Part shown: one piece after another, positions 16,781 through 25,276 of the stretch
How positions within the stretch are numbered: the stretch's first letter is position 1
How the letters are laid out: every line of letters begins with the position of its first letter
Source: Microbacterium rhizosphaerae
GTDB lineage: Bacteria; Actinomycetota; Actinomycetes; Actinomycetales; Microbacteriaceae
Assembly (NCBI RefSeq): GCF_034120055.1
Contig: NZ_CP139368.1
Location: forward strand, 1,302,001-1,366,000
DNA length: 64,000 bases
Direction: 5' to 3'
Translations under genes and position numbers: made by a program
Notes under the pieces: model-generated
Databases searched by the model: none
The model's input: the letters and a program-made list of their open reading frames with translations, nothing else
What the model was told of the DNA's origin: nothing

Positions 16781-18462
16781 GGGAGTTGCCTCTCTCGGGG
16801 GATGGCGGCCGACATGGCCGCGTCTCGGGCGGACGCCGCGTCGTCTGCGGCGAGTGCGGCCTCGGCGATGCGCCGGGCATCGTCGAGGGTGTGGGTCGCG
16901 AGCGACGCACGTACGTCGGCGAGCGCCGTCGGCGCCATCGACAGTGACGTGGCGCCGAGGCCCACGAGGACGACGGCAAGCAGGGGGTCTGCCGCCGCCT
17001 CTCCGCAGATGCCGACCGGCTTGCCGGTGCGGCGCCCGGCATCCCCGACCTCGCGCACGAGGCGCAGGACCGCGGGATGCCAGGGGTCTTGGAAGCCCGC
17101 CACCGAGCCCAGCAGGCGGTCGGCGGCGAGCGTGTACTGGGTGAGGTCGTTGGTGCCGATGGACGCGAAGTCCGCGTGGGCGAGGATGCGGTCGGCCAGC
17201 AGGGCGGAGGACGGCACCTCGACCATGACCCCGGCCGTGCGGATGCCGTACTCCCGGGCGATCGTGACGAAGTATTCGGTCTCCTCGGTCGTCGAGACCA
17301 TGGGCGCCATGACCCACAGGTCGGCGGCCTCGCCGGCGGCGCGCACGGCGGCGTCCGCCTCCGCGAGCGCGGTCAGCTGCTCGCGCAGGATGTCCTCGCT
17401 GGCCCGCAGGGCGCGCAGACCGCGCAGGCCCAGCGCCGGATTCTCCTCGTGCGCGTCGTTGAGGAACGCGAGCGGCTTGTCGGCGCCCGCATCCAGCACG
17501 CGCACCACGACCTTCTTGCCGGGAAAGGCCCCGAGCAGCCGCTCGTAGGACTCCCGCTGCTGGGTGATCGTCGGCGCGGACTGGTTGCCGAGGAACAGGA
17601 ACTCGGTGCGGAACAGCCCGACGCCCTCGGCGCCGAGGGCGACGGCGTTCGTCGCATCCGGGTTTCCGAGGTTCGCGAGCAGCGGCACCGGCGTCCCGTC
17701 CGCGAGGGCGCCGGGCGTGAGCGGGGCGGATGCGGTGCGCAGCCGATCGTCCGCGCGGCGGCGCGCCTGGTCGAGGTCGTCCGCCGACGGCTCCGAGATG
17801 ACGAGGCCGGCCGCGGCATCCACGATCACGGTCTCGCCGTCTCGCAGCCGGTCGGCGGTCGTGGCGCCCACGATGGCGACGATCGACTTCTCCCGCGCGA
17901 GGATCGCCGTGTGCGAGGTCGGTCCGCCCTGCGTCGTGACGAGTGCGAGCACCTTGTCGAGATCGAGGAGCGCGGTGTCCGCGGGGGCGAGATCCTCCGC
18001 CACCAGCACGAACGGATGTCCCGGATCCGGGATGCCGGGTGCCGAGACTCCGCGCAGCCGCGCGATGATGCGCTGCGCGACGTCGTCGAGGTCGGCGGCG
18101 CGCTCACCGAGGTAGCCGCCGAGGGCCGTCAGCTGGTCGCGGAACGAGGCGAACGCGTCGAACACCGCCCACTCGGCGTTCTTGCCCGCGGCCAGACGCG
18201 AGTCGACCTCGGACTCGAGGGCCGGATCCTCGGCCATCATCGCCTGGGCCTCGAGCACGTCCCGGGCCGTTCCGCCCGCGCGCTCGCCGCGCTCCTCCAG
18301 GTCGCGGGCGACGACGCCCATCGCCTCCCGGACGCGGGCGGTCTCCTCCTCGACGCCGGCGGTCGCCGGTTCGTCGATCGGCGCGGCCAGGGGCGGGGTC
18401 ATGCGGGCGATCGGGCCCTGCGCGACGCCCTGGCCGATGCCTACTCCGCGGATCTGAGACAT
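16777..18462 (-). CDS. ptsI: phosphoenolpyruvate-protein phosphotransferase, PTS Enzyme I
   Basis: This 561-residue cytoplasmic enzyme takes phosphate from phosphoenolpyruvate and gives it to HPr. The phospho-accepting His184 lies in GGPTSHTAILAR and the C-terminal active-site Cys486 in PVGICGEAAADPL; the PEP-binding LFRTEFLFLG segment lies between them. I prefer ATG at 18462, with GAGGGG 7 nt upstream; a GTG at 18480 would overlap the ptsH stop. The general PTS enzymes being encoded inside a mannitol operon suggests that this may be the cell's only PTS, or that mannitol drives their expression. Confidence 0.93.
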   Translation of the reverse strand: MSQIRGVGIGQGVAQGPIARMTPPLAAPIDEPATAGVEEETARVREAMGVVARDLEERGERAGGTARDVLEAQAMMAEDPALESEVDSRLAAGKNAEWAVFDAFASFRDQLTALGGYLGERAADLDDVAQRIIARLRGVSAPGIPDPGHPFVLVAEDLAPADTALLDLDKVLALVTTQGGPTSHTAILAREKSIVAIVGATTADRLRDGETVIVDAAAGLVISEPSADDLDQARRRADDRLRTASAPLTPGALADGTPVPLLANLGNPDATNAVALGAEGVGLFRTEFLFLGNQSAPTITQQRESYERLLGAFPGKKVVVRVLDAGADKPLAFLNDAHEENPALGLRGLRALRASEDILREQLTALAEADAAVRAAGEAADLWVMAPMVSTTEETEYFVTIAREYGIRTAGVMVEVPSSALLADRILAHADFASIGTNDLTQYTLAADRLLGSVAGFQDPWHPAVLRLVREVGDAGRRTGKPVGICGEAAADPLLAVVLVGLGATSLSMAPTALADVRASLATHTLDDARRIAEAALAADDAASARDAAMSAAIPRERQLP

Positions 18463-18476
18463 GTCGTCACCCCTCG

Positions 18477-18752
18477 TCACGCCGCGTCGTGGTCGGTGGT
18501 CAGCAGCTCGCTGAGGGTGTCGAGCACCTGCTCGGCGTTCTCCCCGTCCGCGGTGAGCGTGACGTAGTCGCCCTGCTCGGCGCCGAGCGCGATCACGCCC
18601 AGGATGCTCGCGGCGTTCACCGGAGCGCCGGCGCCCTTCGCGACGGTCACCGGGATGCCGGCCTCCTTCGCCGCCTGGGCGAACATCTTGGCCGGCCGTG
18701 CGTGCAGGCCGTGGGACGAGCCGATGCGCACGGTGCGCGCGATCTCAGTCAT
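18477..18752 (-). CDS. ptsH: phosphocarrier protein HPr
   Basis: This 91-residue protein shuttles phosphate from Enzyme I to EIIA. The phospho-histidine is His17 in GSSHGLHARPA. Ser49 in NAASILGVIAL corresponds to the regulatory Ser46 of Gram-positive HPr, though whether it is phosphorylated here is unknown. The ATG at 18752 has GAGAGGA 5 nt upstream and overlaps the end of the preceding EIIB gene by 8 bp. Confidence 0.93.
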   Translation of the reverse strand: MTEIARTVRIGSSHGLHARPAKMFAQAAKEAGIPVTVAKGAGAPVNAASILGVIALGAEQGDYVTLTADGENAEQVLDTLSELLTTDHDAA

Positions 18753-19092
18753 CGTGATCCTCTCGTTGGGTCGGTGCCGTGATGCGGCTGGACGCGATGC
18801 TCTCCTGCACGAGGGCGAGGGTTCGCGATCCGTCCAGGTCGGAGAAGACGTCGCCGGGCAGGAGCACCGCGACGGCGCCGCGGGACGCCGCGCCCGCGCG
18901 GATGAGCTCCATGCGCGGAGCGAGATGAGGGCCCACGAGCACGACGTCGAGGGTGTCGAGGTCCGCCCCGATGCTGCTCTCGCTCCCGGCGCGTGCCTCG
19001 CACGGAATGCCCCTGTCCTCCGCGGCAGAGCGCACCCGCTGCGCCACGAACGTGCTGGACGCGCCCGCACCGCAGACAACGAGGATCCTCAT
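18745..19092 (-). CDS. orphan PTS EIIB-like protein, lactose/cellobiose type
   Basis: This 115-residue protein starts MRILVVCGAGASSTFVAQRV, the P-loop-like phosphocysteine signature (Cys7) of EIIB domains of the lactose/cellobiose class. No matching EIIC or EIIA gene is nearby, and the mannitol transporter already has its own EIIB. It may be a regulatory relay that modulates the divergent PRD activator, or an inherited remnant. The ATG at 19092 has a strong AGAAGGAGG 7 nt upstream and is the first gene of the PTS operon; the frame is open to 19173 but lacks support there. Confidence 0.8.
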   Translation of the reverse strand: MRILVVCGAGASSTFVAQRVRSAAEDRGIPCEARAGSESSIGADLDTLDVVLVGPHLAPRMELIRAGAASRGAVAVLLPGDVFSDLDGSRTLALVQESIASSRITAPTQREDHDD

Positions 19093-19154
19093 CGATCCGC
19101 CTCCTTCTCCGACATTGTGCGCAGCTGCGTGCCCGGGGCGGGAGGCAGACAACT

Positions 19155-19192
19155 TTCCGCCCCCGCGGAACATGCCCTGGCGGTTCCGCCCC
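19155..19192. promoter_or_regulatory. possible PRD-regulator operator region
   Basis: Between the divergent PTS operon and its activator lie the inverted repeat TTCCGCCCCCGCGGAA (19155-19170) and the near-palindrome GGCGGTTCCGCC (19179-19190). Both contain TTCCGCCCC, as direct copies 29 bp apart. Confidence 0.35.
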
Positions 19193-19260
19193 GGCGCAGC
19201 GGCGTCCGTGATTTACTGGCCGGGCGACGGTGAAGACGGATGCGGCCGCACGGAGGGCGA

Positions 19261-21180
19261 GTGACGAGAGCACGACAGGACCGCCTGCTCGGCCTGCTCC
19301 TGCACGAGAACGACTGGGCCACGGCAGCGGTGCTGGCTGACGCCCTCGGCGTCACGCCGCGCAGCATCCGGTCGTACGTCACGGCCCTCAACACGCGCGA
19401 TCCGAATGCGCTCGTCGTGGAATCCGGGCCCCTCGGCTACCGCGTCGGTCCGGCGGCGTCGTCCGCGGGCCGCGCCAACGCGGTCGAGCGCGGCACGCCG
19501 CGTGACCGGCTGCACCGGCTCGTGCGGGGGATGCTGGATTCCCCGGACGGCATCGACGTGTACGAGATCGCCGACGAGCTGCACGTGAGCAGCGCCACCA
19601 TCGACGCGGACCTCATGCGCGTGCGCACCCTGCTCAGCGGCATGGATCTCGCACTCGAGCGCTCGGCGTCGCGCGCCAAGCTGCGCGGCGAGGAGCTCGC
19701 CCGTCGGCGGCTGCTCAGCCGGCTGGCGCACGACGAGATGGATGCCGGCTCCTTCGACCTCGACGTGCTGCGGCGCTCGGTCGGCGGCTCCGTGTCGATG
19801 GATGCGTCGGCGAAGCTCAAGGGCGACCTGGTCGCCGGACTCACCGAGCTCGGCTTCTTCGTGAACGAGTTCGCGATCGCCGACGTCATCGCGCACATCG
19901 TGATCGCGGCCGATCGCGCCGCCCGGGGCCACCCGCTCGGACTCGCCGAGGACGGCCCTCGGGAGGCCGACGACATCGAGGCGCTCATCGCGCGGCTCGT
20001 CTCCGACGACCTGGGGGTCGAACTCGGCGCGGGCGACCGACGCCACCTCGCGATGATCGTGCTCACGCGCGTCGTGGAGCCCGGGTCGGAGTCCCGCGCC
20101 GCGACGATCCGGGCGCAGCTCGATCCGGCCGTCGTCGACGCCGTCCGCGAGGTCGTGGAGCAGGCGGCATCCGAGTACCTCGTGGACATCGCGCACGACG
20201 ACTTCATCCTGCGCCTCGCCCTGCACGTGCAGAACCTCCTGCACCGGGCGCGGGCCGGAGCTGTTCCGCGCAACCCGCTGACGCGCGAGCTCAAGTCGTC
20301 ACATCCCATGATCTTCGAGGTCGCCGTCTTCGTCGCGAGCGGCCTCCAGGACCGGCTCGGCACGCCGATCGTCGATGACGAGATCGGCTACATCGCCATG
20401 CACGTCGGGGGCCGCATCGAGCGGAACCGGCGCTCCGAGCGCCTCCTGACCGCCACCATCGTGTGCCCCGGTTACCAGGAGCTCCACGAGCTGCTGCGCT
20501 CGAGCATCGACCGCTCCCTCGGCCAGGCGATCGAGGTCGTCTGGGTGGAGACGCGCATGGACCCGGACTGGGCGAGCATCGACACCGACCTCATCCTGAC
20601 CACGATCGAGGCTCCGGTGGCCTCCGAGCGGGTGGTCCGCATCCAGCCGTTCCTCACCGACGCCGACGTGGCACGCGTGCAGGCCGCGGCCGTGCGCATC
20701 CGTCGTGGGCGGCGCCTCGCGACCCTCCGCGCCGACCTCCAGCGCTACCTCGCCCCGGATGCGTTCGTGCGCGGCCTGGACGGCAGCGGCGGGGAGGAGG
20801 GCGTCATCCGGCGCCTCGGGCAGCTGCTCGTGGCCCAGGGCGTCATCGACGAGGACTACGTCGCGCACACGATCGAGCGGGAGCGCATGAGCTCGACGGC
20901 GTTCACCGACGCGCTCGCGGTGCCGCACGCGCTGGCGATGACCGCGTTCCGCACCTCCATCGCCGTCGGCATCGCGGACCCGTCGATCCCGTGGGGCGAC
21001 GGCCGCGTGAACGTCGTCGCCATGGTCGCCTTCTCCGAGACCGACCGGGAGGCGTTCCAGACCGTGTTCGAGCAGTTCGTCGAGGTGTTCTCGGAGCGCG
21101 ACAGCGTCCAGCGGATCATCCGCAACGGCGTGGACTTCCCCTCGTTCGTCGAGGAGCTCGCCGCCGTCATCGACGGCTGA
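19261..21180 (+). CDS. mtlR: PRD-containing transcriptional activator (MtlR-like)
   Basis: This 639-residue regulator is divergent from the mannitol operon. An N-terminal helix-turn-helix (ATAAVLADALGVTPRSIRSYV) is followed by a second HTH-like region, two PTS regulation domains (the second with DDEIGYIAMHVGG), an EIIB-like domain with a cysteine in TIVCPGYQELHELL and a C-terminal EIIA domain with a phosphorylatable His in ALAVPHALAM. This is the MtlR layout, in which phosphorylation by HPr and EII proteins sets activity. GTG at 19261 has GGAGGG just upstream; ATG at 19240 is the alternative. It probably activates the PTS operon from sites near 19155-19192. Confidence 0.9.
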   Translation: MTRARQDRLLGLLLHENDWATAAVLADALGVTPRSIRSYVTALNTRDPNALVVESGPLGYRVGPAASSAGRANAVERGTPRDRLHRLVRGMLDSPDGIDVYEIADELHVSSATIDADLMRVRTLLSGMDLALERSASRAKLRGEELARRRLLSRLAHDEMDAGSFDLDVLRRSVGGSVSMDASAKLKGDLVAGLTELGFFVNEFAIADVIAHIVIAADRAARGHPLGLAEDGPREADDIEALIARLVSDDLGVELGAGDRRHLAMIVLTRVVEPGSESRAATIRAQLDPAVVDAVREVVEQAASEYLVDIAHDDFILRLALHVQNLLHRARAGAVPRNPLTRELKSSHPMIFEVAVFVASGLQDRLGTPIVDDEIGYIAMHVGGRIERNRRSERLLTATIVCPGYQELHELLRSSIDRSLGQAIEVVWVETRMDPDWASIDTDLILTTIEAPVASERVVRIQPFLTDADVARVQAAAVRIRRGRRLATLRADLQRYLAPDAFVRGLDGSGGEEGVIRRLGQLLVAQGVIDEDYVAHTIERERMSSTAFTDALAVPHALAMTAFRTSIAVGIADPSIPWGDGRVNVVAMVAFSETDREAFQTVFEQFVEVFSERDSVQRIIRNGVDFPSFVEELAAVIDG

Positions 21181-21204
21181 GCTCCCCGGCGCCGGTCAGC
21201 TCAG
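21177..21204. terminator. bidirectional hairpin between convergent mtlR and mutase genes
   Basis: Arms CTGAGCT (21177-21183) and AGCTCAG (21198-21204) enclose CCGGCGCCGG and contain both stop codons. Confidence 0.45.
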
Positions 21205-22887
21205 GTCGTCCAGCAGCGCGCCGACCGCCTCCCGCAGTGCGTCCAGGCGCTCCCGTGCGTCGTCACGCGTGTCACCGCGCACGTCGAGGTACGCCTTCAG
21301 CTTCGGCTCGGTGCCCGAGGGACGCACGACGACCCGGGACCCGCCGGCGAGGTGCAGGCGCACGACGTCTCCGGGAGGCAGATCGTCGACGCCTTCGGCG
21401 AGGTCGTCGAACCGCTCGACGTCGACGTCGCCGATGCGCTCGGGCCGGCGTTCCCGCAGGCCCGCCATGATCCGCCCGATGATCGAGAGGTCCTCCACCC
21501 GGAGCGAGATCTGGTCGCTCGCGAAGTGCCCGAAGGTGTCGCCGAACTCGGTCAGCAGGTCGTCGACCGTGCGGCCGTGGCCCCGCGCGTCGGCGACGAG
21601 GCCGAGGAAGGCGATGGCCGCCGAGATGCCGTCCTTGTCGCGCACCGTGTCAGGGTTCACGAGATACCCGAGGGCCTCCTCGAAGCCGAAGACGATCCCG
21701 GGCGCCCGCGAGATCCACTTGAAGCCGGTGAGCGTCGCGTGGAAGTCCAGCCCGTAGTGCTGCGCGACCGCCGCGAGCCCCGGTGACGACACGAGCGAGC
21801 AGGCGAGAGATGCGCCCTCCCTTCGGCCGCCGTCGGCTGCCAGTCGCGCAGCGCGCCAGCCGAGGAGCAGCCCGACCTCGTTGCCTGTGAGCCGGCGCCA
21901 CCCGCCTTCGGCGGCGGCATCCGGGATCGCGACGGCGAGGCGGTCGGCGTCGGGGTCGTTCGCCACGATCAGCTCCGCGCCGCTCTCTCGCGCGGTCTCG
22001 TACGCGAGGTCGAGGGCGCCCGGCTCCTCCGGGTTGGGGAACGCGACGGTCGGGAACGCGCCGTCGGGTTCGATCTGAGCGGCGACGGTCGTCGGCGCGG
22101 GGTAGCCGGCGGTGGCGACGATGCGCTCGAACGTCTCCCACCCGACGCCGTGCATCGCCGTGTAGACCCAGCTCAGGCCCTCCGCGCCGTCCGGCGCGGG
22201 TGCGACGGCGGCCGTGGCATCCACGTACGCGTCCACGACCGACTCGGGGGCGGTCTCGTAGCCGACCGAGCGGGGGAGCGCATCCACCGTCGACTCGGTC
22301 GCGATGCGCTCGATGTGCGCGGCGATGTCCGCATCCGCCGGCGGCACGATCTGCGAGCCGTCGTCGGCCCCGCCGAGGTACACCTTGTAGCCATTGTCGT
22401 TCGGCGGGTTGTGGCTCGCGGTGACCATGACGCCCGCCGCCGCCCCGAGGTGGCGCACCGCGAAGGCGAGCACGGGCGTCGGCAGCAGCCTCGGCAGGAG
22501 GATCGCCCGCAAGCCCGCGCCCGCGAAGATCTCGGCCGAGTCCACCGCGAACACGTGCGAGTTGCGTCGTCCGTCGTAGCCGACCACCACCGTGGGCGGT
22601 TCGTCATCGTGGCCGGCCTGCTCCCGCAGGTAGGCGGCGAGACCGGCCGCGGCCTGCGTGACGAGCACGCGGTTCATACGGGCGCTGCCGGCCCCGAGCT
22701 CTCCGCGCAGCCCGGCCGTGCCGAAGGCGAGGCGCCCGTCGAATCGGCTCGCGAGGTCGGCCGACGCATCCTCGTCGCCTGACTCGGCACGTGCGACGAG
22801 GTCTTCGAGCTCCGCGCGCGTCTGCGCGTCGGGATCCTGGGCGAGCCACGCCCGCGCCTCGGCGAGCAGGCCCTCCGCGGCGCTCAC
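21196..22887 (-). CDS. phospho-sugar mutase (phosphoglucomutase/phosphomannomutase)
   Basis: This 563-residue enzyme of the alpha-D-phosphohexomutase family interconverts hexose (or pentose) 1- and 6-phosphates. FGTAGLRGELG is the N-terminal signature, TASHNPPNDNGYKVY holds the catalytic phosphoserine, NDPDADRLAVA is the metal-binding loop and RPSGTEPKLKAYLD the phosphate-binding loop. The GTG at 22887 overlaps the stop of the purine nucleoside phosphorylase gene (GTGA). That pairing suggests action on ribose 1-phosphate (phosphopentomutase-type) as well as hexoses; this is inference. Confidence 0.92.
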   Translation of the reverse strand: MSAAEGLLAEARAWLAQDPDAQTRAELEDLVARAESGDEDASADLASRFDGRLAFGTAGLRGELGAGSARMNRVLVTQAAAGLAAYLREQAGHDDEPPTVVVGYDGRRNSHVFAVDSAEIFAGAGLRAILLPRLLPTPVLAFAVRHLGAAAGVMVTASHNPPNDNGYKVYLGGADDGSQIVPPADADIAAHIERIATESTVDALPRSVGYETAPESVVDAYVDATAAVAPAPDGAEGLSWVYTAMHGVGWETFERIVATAGYPAPTTVAAQIEPDGAFPTVAFPNPEEPGALDLAYETARESGAELIVANDPDADRLAVAIPDAAAEGGWRRLTGNEVGLLLGWRAARLAADGGRREGASLACSLVSSPGLAAVAQHYGLDFHATLTGFKWISRAPGIVFGFEEALGYLVNPDTVRDKDGISAAIAFLGLVADARGHGRTVDDLLTEFGDTFGHFASDQISLRVEDLSIIGRIMAGLRERRPERIGDVDVERFDDLAEGVDDLPPGDVVRLHLAGGSRVVVRPSGTEPKLKAYLDVRGDTRDDARERLDALREAVGALLDDLS

Positions 22888-23717
22888 AGCTGCCCGATCA
22901 CCCGGGCCAGCAGCGAGGAGATCACCGGCTCGGCGGCGCGGCCGGCCTCGATCACCTCCTGGTGGCTGAGGGGCGTCGTCTGGATGCCGGCGGCCATGTT
23001 CGTGATGAGGGAGAAGCCCAGCACCTCCATGCCCGCCTGCCGCGCCGCGATCGCCTCGAGCGCCGTCGACATGCCCACGATGTGCCCGCCGATGGTCTTG
23101 GCCATGTGGACCTCGGCCGGCGTCTCGTACTGCGGTCCGCGGAACTGGCAGTACACGCCCTCGTCGAGGGTCGGATCGACGAGCCGTGCGACATCGCGCA
23201 GCCGCAGCGAGTACAGGTCGGTGAGGTCGATGAACGTCGCGCCCTCGAGCGGCGAGGCGCCGGTCAGGTTGATGTGGTCGCTGATGAGCACGGGGCGGCC
23301 CGGCTTCCACGTGTTCTTGATGCCGCCCGCTCCGTTGGTGAGCACCATCGTGCTCGCTCCGGTCGCTGCGGCGGTGCGCACGCTGTGCACGACGCGCCGG
23401 ACGCCGTGGCCCTCGTAGTAGTGCGTGCGCGCGCCGATGACCAGCACGTGCTTGCCGCGGGGCGTGCGGACGCTGCGCAGGTTTCCGACGTGCCCCTCGA
23501 GTGCCGGCGTGCCGAAGCCCGTCACGTCGGTGGCCGGGAGGGTCGCGACGGTCTCGCCGATGAGATCCGCCGCCTTGCCCCAGCCGCTGCCGAGGGTCAG
23601 GGCGATGTCGTGGTGCCCGACACCGGTGAGCCGGGCGATGTCCTCGGCCGCGCGGCGCGCGACCTCGAACGGGTCGGCTGCCGGGTCGTCGAGCGGGTTG
23701 TCGCTGTTCGTTGACAT
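22884..23717 (-). CDS. purine nucleoside phosphorylase
   Basis: This 277-residue enzyme splits purine nucleosides with phosphate into base and (deoxy)ribose 1-phosphate. Family motifs are TLGSGWGKAADLIG (phosphate-binding), RTHYYEGHGVRRVV, LTNGAGGIKNTWKPG and the base-site segment YCQFRGPQYETPAEV, matching trimeric PNP class II. The adenosine deaminase end at the left edge and the mutase downstream would make a salvage route. The ATG at 23717 is preceded by TAAAGT 6 nt upstream, so a leaderless mRNA is likely. Confidence 0.93.
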   Translation of the reverse strand: MSTNSDNPLDDPAADPFEVARRAAEDIARLTGVGHHDIALTLGSGWGKAADLIGETVATLPATDVTGFGTPALEGHVGNLRSVRTPRGKHVLVIGARTHYYEGHGVRRVVHSVRTAAATGASTMVLTNGAGGIKNTWKPGRPVLISDHINLTGASPLEGATFIDLTDLYSLRLRDVARLVDPTLDEGVYCQFRGPQYETPAEVHMAKTIGGHIVGMSTALEAIAARQAGMEVLGFSLITNMAAGIQTTPLSHQEVIEAGRAAEPVISSLLARVIGQL

Positions 23718-23723
23718 GGACCC

Positions 23724-23729
23724 ACTTTA
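23724..23729 (-). promoter_or_regulatory. leaderless -10 box for purine nucleoside phosphorylase
   Basis: TAAAGT on the minus strand, 6 nt before the ATG at 23717. Confidence 0.5.
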
Positions 23730-23819
23730 GAGAAGGCCCGGGGCTCAGGCGAGGGAGGCCGCGGGCCGCGGAGCGGGGGCTGATGCGGGGGCGGCGCGCG
23801 GCGGGGGAGAATGGATGCC

Positions 23820-25268
23820 ATGTCCCTGAGCTTCGAGAGAACGCAGAGCGTCGCCGTCCTCGGCGGCGGTCCCGGCGGATACGAGGCGGCGCTGGCCGCC
23901 GCCCAGCTGGGTGCGGAGGTGACCCTCGTCGAGCGGGCGGGTGTGGGCGGCGCGGCCATCCTCACCGACGTCGTCCCCTCGAAGTCGCTCATCGCGACCG
24001 CCGACGCGGCGGTCGCCATCGCCGGGGCGAGCGACCTGGGCGTCGAGTTCTACGCGAAGGGAGCCGAGGGCAAGCCGCTCAAGCCGATGGTGGCGATCAA
24101 CCTCGCCGCCGTGAACAAGCGGCTCCTCTCCCTCGCCCGCCAGCAGTCGGACGATCTGCGCGCGACGCTCCTCGAAGAGGGCGTGCGGATCGTCACGGGG
24201 CACGGACGGCTCGAGGGGAACCGGGCGGTCGTCGTGTCGACAGGTCCCGGTGGCACCGACTTCGACCGCATCGAGGCCGACACGCTCGTCGTCTCGGTCG
24301 GAGCGTCGCCCCGCCAGCTGTCGTCGGCGAAGCCTGACGGGGAGCGCATCCTCACGTGGACGCAGCTCTACAGCATGCCCGCCCTGCCCGACCACCTCAT
24401 CGTCGTCGGCTCCGGTGTCACGGGCGCCGAGTTCGCGGGCGCCTACATGAACCTCGGGGCGAAGGTCACCCTCGTCTCGAGCCGTGACCGCGTGCTTCCG
24501 GGCGAGGACGAGGACGCCGCCGCCGTCCTCGAGAAGGTCTTCACCCGCGGCGGGATGCAGGTCCTCTCGAAGTCGCGCGCCGCGAAGGTCGAGCGCACTC
24601 CGGACGGCGTGATGGTCACCCTGAGCGACGGGCGCACCGTGGAGGGCAGTCACTGCCTCATGGCCGTCGGGTCTGTTCCGAACACGGCGGGCATCGGCCT
24701 GGAGGACGCGGGCGTGCAGCTCGCCGAGTCCGGTCACATCCAGGTCAACCGCGTGGCACGCACCTCCGTGCCGAACATCTACGCGGCGGGCGACTGCACG
24801 ACGTTCATGCCGCTTGCCTCCGTCGCCTCGATGCAGGGCCGGACCGCGATCTTCCACGCCCTCGGCGACGCGGTCATCCCGCTCGAGCGCCGGCGCATCG
24901 CCGCGAACATCTTCACGGCTCCCGAGATCGCGACCATCGGCTGGCAGGAGAAGGACATCGCCGACGGCCTCGTCGAGGGCGTCGCGCACAAGCTGCCGCT
25001 CGCGGCGAACGCCCGCGCCAAGATGATGGGCATCAAGGACGGCTTCGTCAAGATCATCGCCCACAGGGGCAGCGGCACCGTCATCGGGGGCGTGATCGTC
25101 GGGCCGCGCGCATCCGAGCTGATCTATCCGGTCGCGATCGCGGTGGAGCGCCGCCTCACCGTCGACCAGGTGTCGCGGGTGTTCACGGTGTTCCCGTCGC
25201 TGTCGGGGAGCATCACGGACGCCGTGCGCGCCATGCACTCCGTGGAGGTCGTGCGCGAGGACGGCTGA
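23820..25268 (+). CDS. NAD(P)H-quinone dehydrogenase, LpdA-type flavoprotein
   Basis: This 482-residue protein has the FAD motif VAVLGGGPGGYEAALAAAQ, the NAD(P) motif VVGSGVTGAEFAGAYMNLG, the second FAD motif YAAGDCTTF and the C-terminal dimerisation domain of the dihydrolipoamide dehydrogenase fold. The redox-active cysteine pair is absent: the usual CLNVGC position reads GVGGAAILTDVV. This is the pattern of mycobacterial LpdA (Rv3303c), a quinone reductase rather than a lipoamide dehydrogenase. Start: ATG at 23820 with GGGGGAG 10 nt upstream; another ATG lies at 23811. It converges with the amidohydrolase gene 3 bp away. Confidence 0.88.
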   Translation: MSLSFERTQSVAVLGGGPGGYEAALAAAQLGAEVTLVERAGVGGAAILTDVVPSKSLIATADAAVAIAGASDLGVEFYAKGAEGKPLKPMVAINLAAVNKRLLSLARQQSDDLRATLLEEGVRIVTGHGRLEGNRAVVVSTGPGGTDFDRIEADTLVVSVGASPRQLSSAKPDGERILTWTQLYSMPALPDHLIVVGSGVTGAEFAGAYMNLGAKVTLVSSRDRVLPGEDEDAAAVLEKVFTRGGMQVLSKSRAAKVERTPDGVMVTLSDGRTVEGSHCLMAVGSVPNTAGIGLEDAGVQLAESGHIQVNRVARTSVPNIYAAGDCTTFMPLASVASMQGRTAIFHALGDAVIPLERRRIAANIFTAPEIATIGWQEKDIADGLVEGVAHKLPLAANARAKMMGIKDGFVKIIAHRGSGTVIGGVIVGPRASELIYPVAIAVERRLTVDQVSRVFTVFPSLSGSITDAVRAMHSVEVVREDG

Positions 25269-25276
25269 GTCTCAGC
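25264..25276. terminator. short inverted repeat over two convergent stop codons
   Basis: GCTGAG and CTCAGC flank a single T and contain the stops of both convergent genes. The stem is short, so terminator activity is uncertain. Confidence 0.25.

Noticed and set aside
16781..17317. upstream extension of the mtlA frame
   Set aside because: It overlaps ptsI out of frame; MtlA starts at MTTTS with a Shine-Dalgarno.
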